NCBI GenBank assembly: GCA_028564925.1 | Contig: CM053033.1 | Coordinates: 109,652,252-109,716,251 of the forward strand | DNA: 64,000 nt | Reading direction: 5' to 3' | DNA from: Lithobates sylvaticus | Lineage: Eukaryota > Chordata > Amphibia > Anura > Ranidae | Shown: positions 1 to 10,338 of the stretch, piece after piece | Numbering within the stretch: the first letter of the stretch is position 1 | How the letters are laid out: the number at the start of each line of letters is the position of its first letter | Notes under the pieces: model-generated | What the model saw: the letters and a program-made list of their open reading frames with translations, nothing else | What the model was told of the DNA's origin: nothing | Databases searched by the model: none | Made by a program: the position numbers and the translations under genes

Positions 1-168
1 TCTTGGTTGGAGTCGGGGTATGAGGCTGAATTGCTAAATACACCGATGAAATACATACCAAGGATTTGCATTTCTGTCCAGTCCTGAGATTTACACAGTT
101 CTGCCACACAGCATAGCCTTGTTTGTCAGGGCGGGGGACCTGATTTGTTCTGGCTGCAGCTAACACTG

Positions 169-563
169 ATGCCGCGTACACACGATCGGAATTCTGACCA
201 TAAAAAGACAGATGAGAGCTTTTCATCAGAAAATGCGACTGTGTGTAGGCTCCATCGGAATTTTGCTGGCCGAATTTCCGACAGCAAAGAATTGAGAGCA
301 TGTTCTCAATTTTTCAGACGGAAGCAATTGTGTAGCAATTGTGTAGCAATTCTGAGGCGCAAAAGTCCTACGCATGCTCGGAAACAATTCAAAGCATGCT
401 CGGAAGCATTGAACTTGGCTCGATGTAGTGTTGTACGTCACCGCGTTCTTGACGGTCGGAATTTGGTGTGACCGTGTGTAGGCAAGACAGTTTGAGAGGA
501 ATTCCGTTGGGAAAACCATCAGAGCTTTTTCCGACGAGAATTCCGATCGTGTGTACGCGGCAT
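169..563. mobile_element. MITE with ~24-bp terminal inverted repeats
   Basis: The left end reads ATGCCGCGTACACACGATCG and the right end is its near-perfect inverse, CGATCGTGTGTACGCGGCAT. There is no transposase. A related element with the GTACACACGATC core lies at 48339-48760. Superfamily not determined. Confidence 0.75.
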
Positions 564-606
564 TAGAGCTCATTTACAGACATGGCCAACATTGCTACCA
601 CCTCCG

Positions 607-990
607 AGGCCCCATTCACATCTATCAACTTGAGATCGCAGGCGGAATCACTGCGATTTTGCCATTTCCGCCATTCCACATCGCACTGCAATGCTGGCAA
701 AGCGCAGCATGCCTGATCAGGTGCCATTCATTTTCAATGGCACCTAGACGCAGTACGGTTTTGCCACATGATAAATCTCGCTGAAATCGCAATGCACAAA
801 GCTTGTCGCCCAAAAAAGGCTCCTGCTTTTTTTTTTTTTGGGTGATCGTGCTACAATCACGACACAACTACACCACGTCTAGGTGCCACTGAAAATGGAT
901 GGCACCCGAACAAGGGTGCTGTGTTTTGCCAGCATTGCAGTGCAACTTGGACTTGCAGTGATTCCAAATCTCTAGATGTGAACGGGGCCT
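607..990. mobile_element. MITE with AGGCCCC(A/G)TTCACATCTA termini
   Basis: Left AGGCCCCATTCACATCTA pairs with right TAGATGTGAACGGGGCCT at one mismatch over 18 bases. The interior is a loose fold-back including GGTGCCATTCATTTTCAATG. It has no coding capacity. Confidence 0.7.
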
Positions 991-1434
991 GAAAAGCCAC
1001 GTGCAGTGGACCAATTTTCAGAAGTATTCCATGGACAGCTCATAGATGATATGATGTCTCCTCACTACATGTTTTAACCATCAAAAGAATGCAGCACTGC
1101 ACAGCAACTACGTGCATTACATGCGATTTCACTGCAGCCGTTACTTAAAGAGATCCCTCTTGTTGGCGCTATTGCCTAACGAAACAAACATGAACCAGTA
1201 TGGCCAACAGTAACTTGTGACTGGGTAATTTTGGCACAGGGAGGTCGGATTGCAATTTAATCGCCAATTTTCATGGCCCTTTTAAACGGGGTCTTATAGG
1301 TTCTGTCCTTCCCCTCAGCATCTGACAGGACAGTGAAAGAGAAGCAGCAAAATAACCTCGCTCATCCCTCTGACCTCTCCTTCTATTAGCATGATCCTGC
1401 TGTGGCTTCTCCCTTTCCTCATCTGAGCTCTGTT
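991..1434. other. No feature recognised
   Basis: About 440 bases of intergenic sequence between MITEs. I see no plausible exon, RNA gene or clear repeat. Confidence 0.5.
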
Positions 1435-1508
1435 TAAGGCTCCATGCACACTGGCTTAAAAAAAAAAAAAATGGGTGGGGGAAAAAGAAAGCTGGCGTTT
1501 TTTTTTTT

Positions 1509-2639
1509 TAACCACTTATGAACCACCCACCGTCATTATACACTTTGGTGGAATACTAGCCGCCATAACGGCGGTATCCTCTTCTTCAGCGGGCGGTCTG
1601 CTCTTTTTGACCCCAGATCTCATATTTAAGAGGTCCTGTCATACTTCTTTTCTATTACAAGGGATGTTTACATCCCTTTTAATAGGAATAAAAGTGACAC
1701 AATTTTTTTTTTTTTAAAAGAATAGTGTAAAAATAAAAAGTAAAATAAATAACAATAAAAAAAAAAATGTAATGTGCCCCGTCCCGCATATGAAAACGGT
1801 GTTTAAACCACGCATGTGAGGTATCACTCCGACCAGGAGAGCGAGAGCAATATTTCTAGCCCTAGATCTCCTCTAAGGCCCCTTTTACACTGTGGCGGGA
1901 GCCGCGGCGACGGTAAAGCAGTTTCAACCCCCGCTAGCAGCCGAAAAAGGGTTAAAATCCCCCGCAAATCGCCGCCGTAGTGGCACTTTGCGGCGGTATT
2001 GCCGCGGTGTCCCATTGAAATCAATGGGTACGAGCGGTATAGGAGCGGTGAATACACCGCTCCTATACCGCTCCAAAGATGCTGCTAGCAGGACTTTTTT
2101 TTACCGTCCTGCTAGCGCACCGCTCCAGTGTAAAAGCCCGCCGGCTTTTACACTGGAGTGAATGGGGCCGTTTTTTTCAGGCGGTGTACAGGCGCTGAAA
2201 ACCGCCCCAGTGTGAAAGGGGCCTAACTGAAAACATGCAACCTGTAGAATTTTTTAAACGTCGCCTATGGAGATTTTTAAGGATAAAAGTTTGTCGCCAT
2301 TCCATGAGCAAGCGCAATTTTGAAGCATGACATGTTGGGTATCAATTTACTCGGCATAACATTATCGTTCACAATATTAAAAAATTGGGATAACTTTACT
2401 GTTGTCTTATTTTTTAATTCAAAAAAAGTGTATTTTTTCCAAAAAAAGTGTGCTTGTAAGACCGCTCCGCAAATACGGTGTGACAGAATGTATTGCAACG
2501 ACCTTTTTTTTATTCTCTAGGGTTTTAGAAAAAAATATATAGAACGTTTGGGGGTTCTAAGTAAATTTCTAGCAAAAAAAAAAATTATTTTAATTTTTAA
2601 ACAACAAGTTTGAAAAATAGGCCATCTTAAAGTGGTTAA
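1509..2639 (+). repeat. Long non-coding TTAACCACTT...AAGTGGTTAA repeat
   Basis: It begins TTAACCACTTATGAACCACC and ends CATCTTAAAGTGGTTAA, so it has TTAA plus a short inverted terminus. A reverse, partial copy is visible at about 51640-52080 (shared blocks around ACAGGTT and GGAATGG.GACAAACT). A separate MITE sits inside at 1877-2224. Confidence 0.6.
1877..2224. mobile_element. MITE with AGGCCCCTTTTACACTG / CAGTGTGAAAGGGGCCT termini
   Basis: Terminal inverted repeats of ~17-20 bases. The interior is a GC-rich near palindrome containing AGCGGTGTATTCACCGCTCC-like arms. A close relative is at 45836-46066 and a diverged one at about 52120-52385. Confidence 0.75.
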
Positions 2640-3091
2640 AGTGACAAGGTTCATTTTTTAAATAACAAACATGTCATACTTACCTCCACTGTGCAGCTCG
2701 TTTTGCACAGAGTGGCCCCGAACATCCTCTTCTGGGGTCCCCCAGTGGCACTCTCGGCTCCTCCCCACATCAGATAACCCCCTTGGAGAAGTGCGCTCCT
2801 GAGTCCAGCATTCGGCATCCATAGACGCTGCATGCAGGACACGGCCCCGCCCCCCGCATAATTGGATTTGATTGACGGCAGCGGAAGCCAATGGCTGCGC
2901 TGCTATCAATCTATCCAATCAACAGCCGAGAACCCCCTAGCAGAGAGACGATGTGTCCCTATGGGACAAGTTTGAGGGTTCGGGTAAGTAAAACGGGGGG
3001 GCTAGGGGGACGGTCGCTGCCAGGTGTTTTTTCACCTTAATGCATAAGATGCATTAAGGTGAAAAAACACAAGTGTTTACAACCCCTTTAA
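2636..3091. mobile_element. TTAA-flanked MITE (T2/Kolobok-like)
   Basis: TTAAAGTGACAAGG at the left and CTTGTTTACAACCCCTTTAA-like right end (inverse TTAAAGGGGTTGTAAACACT). A perfect hairpin, CACCTTAATGCAT...ATGCATTAAGGTG, lies at 3031-3063. TTAA target sites and TTAAAGG-type ends are known for the T2 MITE family of Xenopus (Kolobok superfamily); assignment by that resemblance is inference. Its left TTAA is shared with the preceding repeat. Confidence 0.6.
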
Positions 3092-3113
3092 GCCCAGTGT
3101 GCATGGAGCCTTA

Positions 3114-3372
3114 GCCCGGGTTCACACTGTAGCAACTTTGAACCCGAATCCCAGCGCAACTTCGGCGCGACTTGCCTGCGACTTCTTCAAGAGAAGTCAA
3201 TACAAGTCTTACTGATGTCGGACCAAAAGTAGTGCAGGAATCTTTTTCTAAGTCGGAGCGACTCAAGTCGCACCGATTAGAACAGTTCCATTGCACTGAA
3301 TGGGGATGTGACTTCTGATAGGACTTGTGCTCCAAAGTTGGAGCAATTGTCACATCATCGTGAACGGGGCCT
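3114..3372. mobile_element. MITE with GCCCGGGTTCACACT terminus
   Basis: Left GCCCGGGTTCACACTGTAGC, right CATCGTGAACGGGGCC, imperfectly inverted. The interior contains GCGACTT/AAGTCGC-type fold-back segments. Confidence 0.55.
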
Positions 3373-4076
3373 TGGCTGATCACACAGCTGGCATTTTAGG
3401 AATATATTGAAGGATGTATTTATGATCACAGAGCCACATTCATGTGTAGCTTTTATGTGGCCTTCTACACCCCCAAGGCTGCATTCACACAAGAGTTCCA
3501 GCTTGTGATTTTGGTTGCACGCAATTCCATGTGTCGCACGCAGGGCAGCCGGTTTACTTCATGGGCAGCCCTATACGTGTCGGTCTCCCGAAAAGTTCAT
3601 GCTCCCTTTTGGGCAACAAGAGTAGCGTGTATTTTAGAACTTGCATCTTGCCGTGATCGCAGCAGAACTGCATCACTTTTGTGATGTTCGATCCGAAATC
3701 CTATTGTTAATCCGAAACACTGAAGAAGAATTCTAGTTCACAAATGTCGGTCCTGCCTATAGGTACTCCAGAGAAGAATGCCGCTATGAGAACTCCATAG
3801 AAGGCGCCGGGCTGTCTTCTTCTAAATACTGACGGCCGCCATTGTGATCCTCCGGCTTCACCATTTCTCTGACCCCCACACCGAGCATGTCACCGGCCAC
3901 CTCTCTATGACCTCCTGGGGGAATGGAACCCTTCCAGATATGCAGCCAGGACAGGCCACTTCCTCCCTCCAACTCACACATACCCGTGTGGTGCAGACAT
4001 GAGGAGATCACACATGGAGGATCCTATGAGGACACAGGCTGGACAGGGACACCTCCCTCATGACACATCCTCTTTA
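3373..4076. other. No gene recognised; a diverged MITE-like piece near 3478
   Basis: GGCTGCATTCACACAAGAG at about 3477 resembles the termini of neighbouring TTCACAC MITEs, but no right end is clear. The remainder shows nothing I can name. Confidence 0.4.
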
Positions 4077-4423
4077 TGCATAGCTCCCAACTGCCCCTGA
4101 TTTTGAGGGACTGTCCCTGATTTGGAGCAATGTCCCTCTGTCCCTCATTTAGGTCTGATCTATAAAGTTGTATATAAAATGCACTTTATCTTTCAGAAAG
4201 CGTTTCCCGGTGCTAAAACTTTCATTAAATTTCTACATTTCTGCATTTGTGAATTTTAAGAGCCAATAAAAAGGAATATTAGTGGTAAAAAAAGCACTTG
4301 TGGATTTAATTAATCTTTTGGTTAATTCTCCTTTAAGGGGTGTGGCAAGGGGCGTGTCCTATGCCTACATATGTTTGCTAGTAGATGGCCCTCATTCCCA
4401 AGTTAAAATGTTGGGAGGTATGA
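4077..4423. mobile_element. MITE with CTCCCAAC...GTTGGGAG ends
   Basis: ATGCATAGCTCCCAACTG at the left faces AAATGTTGGGAGGTATGAG at the right, an imperfect inverted pair. Near the left end are direct short repeats of TGTCCCTGATTT type. No coding capacity. Confidence 0.55.
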
Positions 4424-4489
4424 GTATTGCTGCCAGTTATGCAGACACCTCTGACAACCTCCCTCTCCACTCCTCTTCGCTCTCTCCCC

Positions 4490-4690
4490 TCAGTCCGCGC
4501 CTTTCTCGGGACGCGGGAACACAGCCCCGCACACACTCAACTCTCACAAGCACTGCGGAGCTCCTCCCCCCGGAAGTGACCTAGCAGCGCTGCTTGTTGT
4601 GCTGGAGAGCGTTGTGTGAACGGTCACCTGGATGGTGATTATGACTTCCGGGGGTCGGAGTGTACACACGTGTGGTGCCGAGGTTAGTGT
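4490..4690 (+). promoter_or_regulatory. Candidate TTF1 promoter and non-coding first exon
   Basis: This CpG-rich block differs from the AT-rich repeats around it. It contains two ETS-type motifs in opposite orientations, CCGGAAGTG at 4570-4578 and ACTTCCGG at 4644-4651, as is common at housekeeping promoters. A usable donor, GAG|GTTAGT, lies at 4682/4683. The first coding exon of TTF1 begins with an acceptor at ~12512, so an upstream non-coding exon must exist; this is the only CpG-rich, repeat-poor candidate upstream within the window. Assignment to TTF1 is inference, and the block could also drive a minus-strand transcript. Confidence 0.4.
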
Positions 4691-4861
4691 ATGAAGGGGA
4701 TCTTGGTGATGCCGGAGGATCGGGATGGCGCTGCTCTGTGCCGAGGAGGGGGAGGGAAGTTGTGTAAGGGCCGGAGCTCCGGAAATAGATAGGTGTCCAG
4801 ACATGTGTAGCAGACCGAGCTGTCATTTGTAGTTGCACACACTGTCCAGCGGTAGGAGGCG

Positions 4862-5103
4862 GGAAGTGGTGTCTGGCATTAAAACGTTAACAGGATAATA
4901 TGGAACTAAAGAGAAAACTTGCTTTATCAATTGCATTAAGGTACAGTTTCTTGCAGTCTATACCCCATTGAGGTGATTTGCCTTCTCTTCCTGTCCCATA
5001 GCCAGAACAGGAAGTCCCTGAACTAGTGTCCCCATTGGAGGATTTTGCCTTTATTATTACTCTGGGGACAACCCAAAATTTGGGATTATTTTTTTACTTT
5101 CAC
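4862..5103. repeat. Fragment of a dispersed repeat
   Basis: It contains CTTCCTGTCCCATAGCCAGA-like sequence that recurs in weaker form near 60575-60655 (GACAGG..ATCTTCC, CACTTCCTGTTGC). I could not define its ends. Confidence 0.3.
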
Positions 5104-6006
5104 TTTCATTGATCATGATAAACCGGACAAATGGAGAGGGTAAATCTCCCTAATGGGGGCACAGACCGCAATAAAATCTGACAGCTGTTCTAGCTCCCTC
5201 AAACTAAATGGATCAAAAACAGAATTACTGCTCCTCGACGCAAACCAAAGGAAAAAGACGAAGACCCCTTGGACACCACCAACCATCTTGGGACGGACCA
5301 TCCTTCCAAGCAACAAAGCCAAAAGCCTCGGAGTAATCTTTGATTCAGAGATGACAATGGAGGCACAAATAGGATCCGTAATCAGCGGATCCCACCATCT
5401 CCTTCGCATGCTACGCAGACTCATCCCCTTCATCCCGGAAAAGGAAAAATCGGTAGTAGTAGGAACGATCATCAATTCACGTCTCGACTATGCAAACTCC
5501 CTGTACATAGGATTGCCGGATTACCAGATTGCACGCCTACAAGTCGTCCAAAACGCAGCAGCAAGATTAGTCACCGGAAAGAAACCCTGGGAATCCATAT
5601 CCCCATCCCTAAGGATGCTCCATTGGCTCAAGGTAAAAGAGAGGATCACATTCAAGACCCTCTGCCTCACCCACAAATGTACACAAGGAAATGCGCCCCA
5701 ATACCTTTGTGAGAAAATAGAAAAATACATACCAAATCGCAGCCTTCGATCAACAAACCAAAATCGCCTTCTCATCCCCAAAGCCCGCTACAAATCGAAG
5801 GGAGAACGAAGATTCGCAGTACAGGGACCCCGGCTATGGAATGCTCTACCAAACAACATCCGCATGGAAGAAAACCATCAGGCCTTCAGGAAAAAACTCA
5901 AGACCCACCTCTTCTAATACATGGCATCCCAACATGAGCAGTCAAGTGCCTCGAGGCGATTCAGTTCGCAGTTGCAGCGCTATACAAATCATTTATTCAT
6001 TCATTC
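5104..6006 (+). mobile_element. 5'-truncated L2-like LINE, 3' end
   Basis: This is the last part of a non-LTR retrotransposon in sense orientation. Its protein tail is followed by a short 3' UTR with GCGCTATACAAATCATTTA, a terminus typical of L2/CR1-group LINEs, and an (ATTC)n tail at about 5990-6006. Only the end of the reverse transcriptase ORF remains, so it cannot move by itself. Confidence 0.75.
5153..5917 (+). CDS. C-terminal part of L2-like LINE ORF2 (partial)
   Basis: An open frame of 254 residues. Recognisable landmarks of the region after the reverse transcriptase catalytic core: LNGSKTELLLL, SLGVIFDSEMTMEAQI, SRLDYANSLYIGLPDYQIAR, LQVVQNAAARLVTG, LRMLHWLKVKERITFK, GPRLWNALPNNIR, FRKKLKTHLF then stop. 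These are characteristic of L2/CR1-group LINEs. The endonuclease and the YADD motif are missing because of 5' truncation. The frame is still open, so the insertion is fairly young or lightly mutated. The true start codon is lost; 5153 is only the first ATG. Confidence 0.8.
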   Translation: MGAQTAIKSDSCSSSLKLNGSKTELLLLDANQRKKTKTPWTPPTILGRTILPSNKAKSLGVIFDSEMTMEAQIGSVISGSHHLLRMLRRLIPFIPEKEKSVVVGTIINSRLDYANSLYIGLPDYQIARLQVVQNAAARLVTGKKPWESISPSLRMLHWLKVKERITFKTLCLTHKCTQGNAPQYLCEKIEKYIPNRSLRSTNQNRLLIPKARYKSKGERRFAVQGPRLWNALPNNIRMEENHQAFRKKLKTHLF

Positions 6007-6342
6007 ATAACACGTGGCGGCAGCGGGATATGTTTTACCGCCCACAATTCTCTTGTATGCGCCACTGAGCAGACAATGTTTGTGTACTGAGCGCGCTCCC
6101 AGCACAGAGGGTGAGCACTCCGTCCCTTCTAACAATTAGTAACTGGTGGGACCACCCTCTGATCATGTGTGCCCCCCCCCCCCCCCCCAAAGCGCTCAGA
6201 ACCCTTTAAAGTGTGTCTCAGGCGAGTGGAAGGGGTTAATATTTCAAGTCATCTTCAATCCTTTTAGGCTCTGTTCATATTTAGTGTTTTGGGATCTCAG
6301 GTAGAATCTTTGAGATTCTGCTCACGATCTGAAATCATACTT
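6007..6342. other. No gene; poly-C tract
   Basis: It includes a C-run of about 17 bases near 6173-6188. Nothing else is recognised. Confidence 0.4.
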
Positions 6343-7305
6343 TAGCCACTTGCCAACCACGCTATAGCCAAATGACGGCTACAGCATGGCGGCTAGTCCT
6401 GAGAGGCCATCACATGACGTCCTGTTCTCGCACGCCCCCTGGGGCGCGTATCCGAAAGTGTCCATGATTGCTGGCTCAACGGGACCCACGGATCAGCGGC
6501 CCTTTACCACGTGATCGCTCCATCCAGTGACGGACTGATCACTTTTATTTTTTTAACAAATTGGGATCATGCCCGGGTCAGCTCGCGCTTCTGTGGTGTT
6601 TCTCTCTCTGCTCTCCTCACACGCTGTATTGATGTGAGGAGAGAGAAACACCACAGCGGCGTGAGTTGGGTTGATCCTGAGTGCTCATCAGTGCCACTCC
6701 ACTCCAGTGCCCTACAGTGCTAATCTGTGCCACTACATTGCTCATCAGTGCCACTCCACTGCAGTGCCCACCAGTGAGTGCTTATCGGTTACATCAGTGA
6801 CCTACAGAGCCATCAGTGAGTGTCCAATAGTGCCCATCAGTGCCACCCTTTTAATGAATCCTCGTCAGTGCCAAGAAAATGCGTTTTCATTTTCTTTCCA
6901 CATTTTCCAAAAACTTGTGGGAAAAAAAGGACATGTTCAAAAGGCACATTATGCCTCATAGAATATATGTTGGGGTGTTTGCTTTCAAAAATTGGGGCAT
7001 TTTGTGGGCGTTCCATTGTCCTGGTGCTCCAGGGCCTTCAAAAAATGTAATGGGTAGTCAGGAAATTAGATGTGTAATTTATGTCCCTAGAACGCCTCTG
7101 TATGTGGCCAGGCAGTGTAAGTCTCACACGTGGTATCGCTGTACTCGGGAGGAGTAGCAGAATGTATTTTGGGGTGTAGTTGCAAGAATGTAGCTGCCAT
7201 GTCAGAGAAATAACCTGTTAATATGACAACTGTAAAAAAATAAAAAAAAAAAAAAAAAAATCTTAATTTTGCAAAGAATTTGGGGAAAAAATTACAACTT
7301 TAAGC
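6343..7305 (-). repeat. TTAACC-type long repeat, module-B end with a third interior
   Basis: The start (AGCCACTTGCCAACCACGCT, then ATAGCCAAATGACGGCTACA) matches the module-B end seen at 13862-14422. The interior has CAGTGCC(A/C) degenerate tandem repeats at 6685-6855, then a segment (about 6955-7200) not shared by the other copies here. A hairpin with ~24-base arms lies at 6591-6657 (CTGTGGTGTTTCTCTC / GAGAGAAACACCACAG). Confidence 0.5.
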
Positions 7306-7337
7306 GTTTGTTAACCTAAAAATAAGATCCTGTTCCC

Positions 7338-7890
7338 TTAAAGCAGATTAAACAGCAGTGCTTGTGCTGTGTAATCTGTCCCCCTCTAAACTGTAAAAAT
7401 CCTGCCACTTCCTGTGTCCCCCCCCCCCCTGTGCTGACCATGATAATCATGACTGCTAAACCCTAACTACCGTGGTCAGTTTACATTCCACCGTCATCCA
7501 CAGCTCTTCTCTCTCTCTCCCCCCCCCCCCTCCCTGCTCCGTGTCTGTGTCCATCCCTCCCTCCTGCTATTAGTATAAAATATAAAAAAAATTATCACTG
7601 CCAGCCCCTCTATTATAGCTAGGCATAGCACACTGTAAATGTTTTATGAAAACAAGACATGTAAATACCCTTTTTAGAGTTGTATTCAGGCTGGTCGCGT
7701 AACTCGCGGCTGCTCTACCCTTCCGATCCAGGGCTACAGCGGGAGGGGCTGAGCGGCCACATGACCTCCCCAGCTGACGTCACAGGAAGATCTCAGCCCT
7801 CCTGCTGTAGCCCTAGAATGGATGAGTAAAGCGGACGTGAGTCAAGTGACCGGTCTGAATATAGCTCTAAAAAGGTATTTACATGCCTCA
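7338..7890. repeat. Dispersed repeat with large fold-back at its right part
   Basis: It begins TTAAAGCAGATTAAACAGCA, a TTAA-MITE-like terminus. At 7657-7887, CATGTAAATACCCTTTTTAG is inverted as CTAAAAAGGTATTTACATG, with arms of ~39 bases at ~85-90% identity separated by ~150 bases. C-runs occur at 7418-7430 and 7520-7530. Confidence 0.5.
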
Positions 7891-8260
7891 TTTTATATTT
7901 CAATAACTTTTATTAAAATTTTTTGCAGAACAGAATAAAGACTTTCCGTTTTAAGAGAGATGTCTGTGAATTTTCAGGAAGTCAGCTCTGTGATTCAAAA
8001 AATGCAGCCTGTATTTTGGCAAGAAGGAGGTGTTAGAAGAGTGATTACATCATATCCTCTCTCTAAACCGTAATCAGCCTACATTTCCCATAAATCCTTG
8101 GGATTGGAGAGAATGTGGGAGGTACACTAGGCTTGTACATGTAAATATGAACTTGCCCACTTCAACATAAATCACACCCCTCATTCTGCAGCCAGTAAGC
8201 CATGCTGCCCAGTAACACACGGTATGATAGGTTTACAGCCTTATAAATGCAAACCAGTGC
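7891..8260. other. No feature recognised
   Basis: AT-rich then mixed sequence; no exon, RNA gene or clear repeat seen. Confidence 0.4.
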
Positions 8261-8535
8261 AACGTGTCGGGGACCACCAGTGCCGCATGTCAGGGACCAC
8301 CATGTCAGGGACTGTCAAGGATCACCATGTCATGGGACCACCAGTGCTGCATGTCATGGGACCACCAGTGCTGCATGTCATGGGACCACCAGTGCTGCAT
8401 GTCATGGGACCACCAGTGCCGCATGTCATGGTCCACCATGGGACCACCAGTGCTGCATGTCAGCGACAACCAGTCAGGGACCACCATGTAAGCGACAACC
8501 AGTCAGGGACCACCATGTCTGTTCCACCAGTGTAG
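8261..8535 (+). repeat. Minisatellite, ~24-bp unit
   Basis: Tandem units of the form GGGACCACCAGTGCTGCATG plus TCAT. The central four copies are nearly identical and the flanks degenerate (GTCAGGGACCACCATG variants). All frames stay open because the 24-bp unit lacks stops; this is not a gene. Confidence 0.85.
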
Positions 8536-8540
8536 AGCTG

Positions 8541-8745
8541 GATTATTATCAGAAATTACTTGTATGACACAGCGGGGATCTCCCGCTATGTCAGGTATTG
8601 TATATGAGAACACCGATCGCTGATCTCCCGCCAGTATAGGAACAGTGCGCTGTCAGTCATAATACCGGCGGGATGCGGGACATCGGCGATCAGTGACAGC
8701 GGGATATCCCCGTTGTGTCATACAAGTAATTTCTGATAATCCCTG
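8541..8745. repeat. Fold-back with ~45-bp arms
   Basis: GGATTATTATCAGAAATTAC through CAGCGGGGATCTCCCGCT on the left is matched by its inverse ending GTAATTTCTGATAATCC on the right, leaving ~110 bases of loop. Probably a fold-back MITE. Confidence 0.65.
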
Positions 8746-9149
8746 CTCTGCATTGAGAGAGCAGGCAGCGGGGGAGGGGACAAAGTGGAGGTGGAGTGGG
8801 GCGGATTGCTGTCAGGAGGAGGACACCTCCATAGGCAGTACAGGCCGGGGGCTGTGAGACCCCCCCTCCACCCACTACATGTCTGCTTCCTCCCAGCTTG
8901 CTTTTACAGAGACCTACAAGGGGGTGTGTCAGACCGCTGGCTGAGGTTACGGGAGGACTAGCAGCCAGCAGTCTTACAAACAGGAAGTCAGACGGAAATC
9001 ATGTTTTTTTTAAAGTTCAGCAGCCTATTGCAGAGGAACTACAAAGCTCAGAAGAATATGGGTGACATACTTGGTGAAGGTAGGAGATCAGCAACAAGGA
9101 CATGGAGAAAAAAGTTTGCCCAGAGTTCTGCTTTAAATGACACCTAAAA
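8746..9149. other. No gene recognised
   Basis: Mostly unique-looking sequence, with TTTTTTTTAAAGTTCAGCAG and AGTTCTGCTTTAAATG at about 9004-9140. These look like a pair of TTAA-MITE ends enclosing ~120 bases. Confidence 0.35.
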
Positions 9150-9300
9150 CGCGGTGTGGTTTTGCCGCGATTATCACAGCAATTCGCAAAGCTGGTCGCC
9201 CAAAAAGGAGCATGAGCTTCTTTTTTGGGGGACAAGCTTCGTATGTTGCCATTTGCTTTGTGTGATAATTGCAGCAAAGCTACATTTTCAAAAATCCGTA
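9150..9300. repeat. Fold-back relative of the MITE at 607-990
   Basis: It shares GGTTTTGCC, GCGATT and GGTCGCCCAAAAA with that MITE's interior. It folds on itself through GCGATTATCACAGCAATT versus GTGTGATAATTGCAGC. Confidence 0.45.
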
Positions 9301-10029
9301 GCGTGTGCATATTTGCCACTGATCTCTACTAGGTATTTGGAACTGGCAGCGACCTGCTGCTCAAACGTGTAAACGCTGGCAGTTTTTGGTATGTGTGGAC
9401 TGTAGTGGCTGCGGCACAGACATTCCCCTCCATGTGCATACAGTTGTGGTGATCTGCGCATGCGCTAAATCTTGCAGCACGTGCATCCTTGGTAACATGC
9501 TGCCACCTGGGATTAGCTATACATTATAATAACCTTTTAAAATAAAAAGAACACTGTGCTTGGAATAGATCAAACATGAAAAGAAGCAACAGCACTAAGA
9601 GCTCAGATACATAAATAGGTAAAGTTCAGCGCTAAGAAATAGCAATACATCCAAAGAAATGACAAAATTAACATACAAAAAAAAAAAAAAAAAACCTTTC
9701 CATCAAAGAGTCCAATACATGGAAAACCACCTACAGAGTCCATAAATGATGTGCATATATAAAAGATGAAAAATCTTCACAACTTGTAGTGAAAAACACC
9801 TTGTGCTGAGAGAAAGATATGCGATATCCCTTCAAAGGTGGATGGTTTGCCCCAGCCAGAGAATATTACAGCTTCTTACCAGAAGTTATTGATTTCTTTA
9901 TTACTGTACACCCCGCCGTACGAGGTATAACACCCGAGTTGCTCAAAAATAAGATATAAAGAGCAATCTCTTAGTGTTAAACTGTATCGTGCAAAGATTT
10001 ATTAAAAGTTTGGCAGTAGACTCGCATTA
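9301..10029. other. No feature recognised
   Basis: About 730 bases of AT-rich sequence with an A-run at 9679-9695. Nothing identifiable. Confidence 0.4.
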
Positions 10030-10327
10030 ACCTTGAGCCAAATAAGACTTCACAGGCGTATCAGTATCACTATGGCATTCCTATGGGCTTCACAAAGCGG
10101 CCCCGGCAGTCACTCAAAGATCGCGTGCGTGATGACGTCACCGTCGTAGGCCCCATCCTACACTTTGTGAGAGATGTTGTCGTCTGGGGGACAGGCAGAA
10201 AGCCAGACATCTTTACGACAGTGACATCATCACGCATGCGATCTTTGACCACGGGCGATCGCTTTGTGAAGCCCATAGGAATGCCATAGCAATACTGATA
10301 TGCTTGTGAAGCCTTTTTGGCTCAAGT
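10030..10327. repeat. Long palindromic fold-back element (~125-bp arms)
   Basis: CCTTGAGCCAAATAAGACTT at the left and its inverse GCCTTTTTGGCTCAAG at the right bound a hairpin. The inner arms match closely (TATGGCATTCCTATGGGCTT versus AAGCCCATAGGAATGCCATA). Only ~45 bases near 10150-10195 are unpaired. No coding function; the similar frames on both strands are a product of the symmetry. Confidence 0.8.
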
Positions 10328-10338
10328 TTCAAGTGGTA

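Larger units (their letters stand above)
1435..3113. mobile_element. Outer MITE split by nested insertions
   Basis: TAAGGCTCCATGCACACTGG at 1435 and its inverse CCAGTGTGCATGGAGCCTTA at 3094-3113 are terminal inverted repeats of one element. They are now ~1.6 kb apart because a TTAA repeat (about 1509-2639) and a TTAA MITE (2636-3091) lie between them. Confidence 0.6.

Noticed and set aside
8224-8567. Three + frames and one - frame of 60-106 codons
   Set aside because: 24-bp minisatellite without stop codons.
10070-10289. Nearly identical 68-codon frames on both strands
   Set aside because: A consequence of the long palindrome, not a gene pair.
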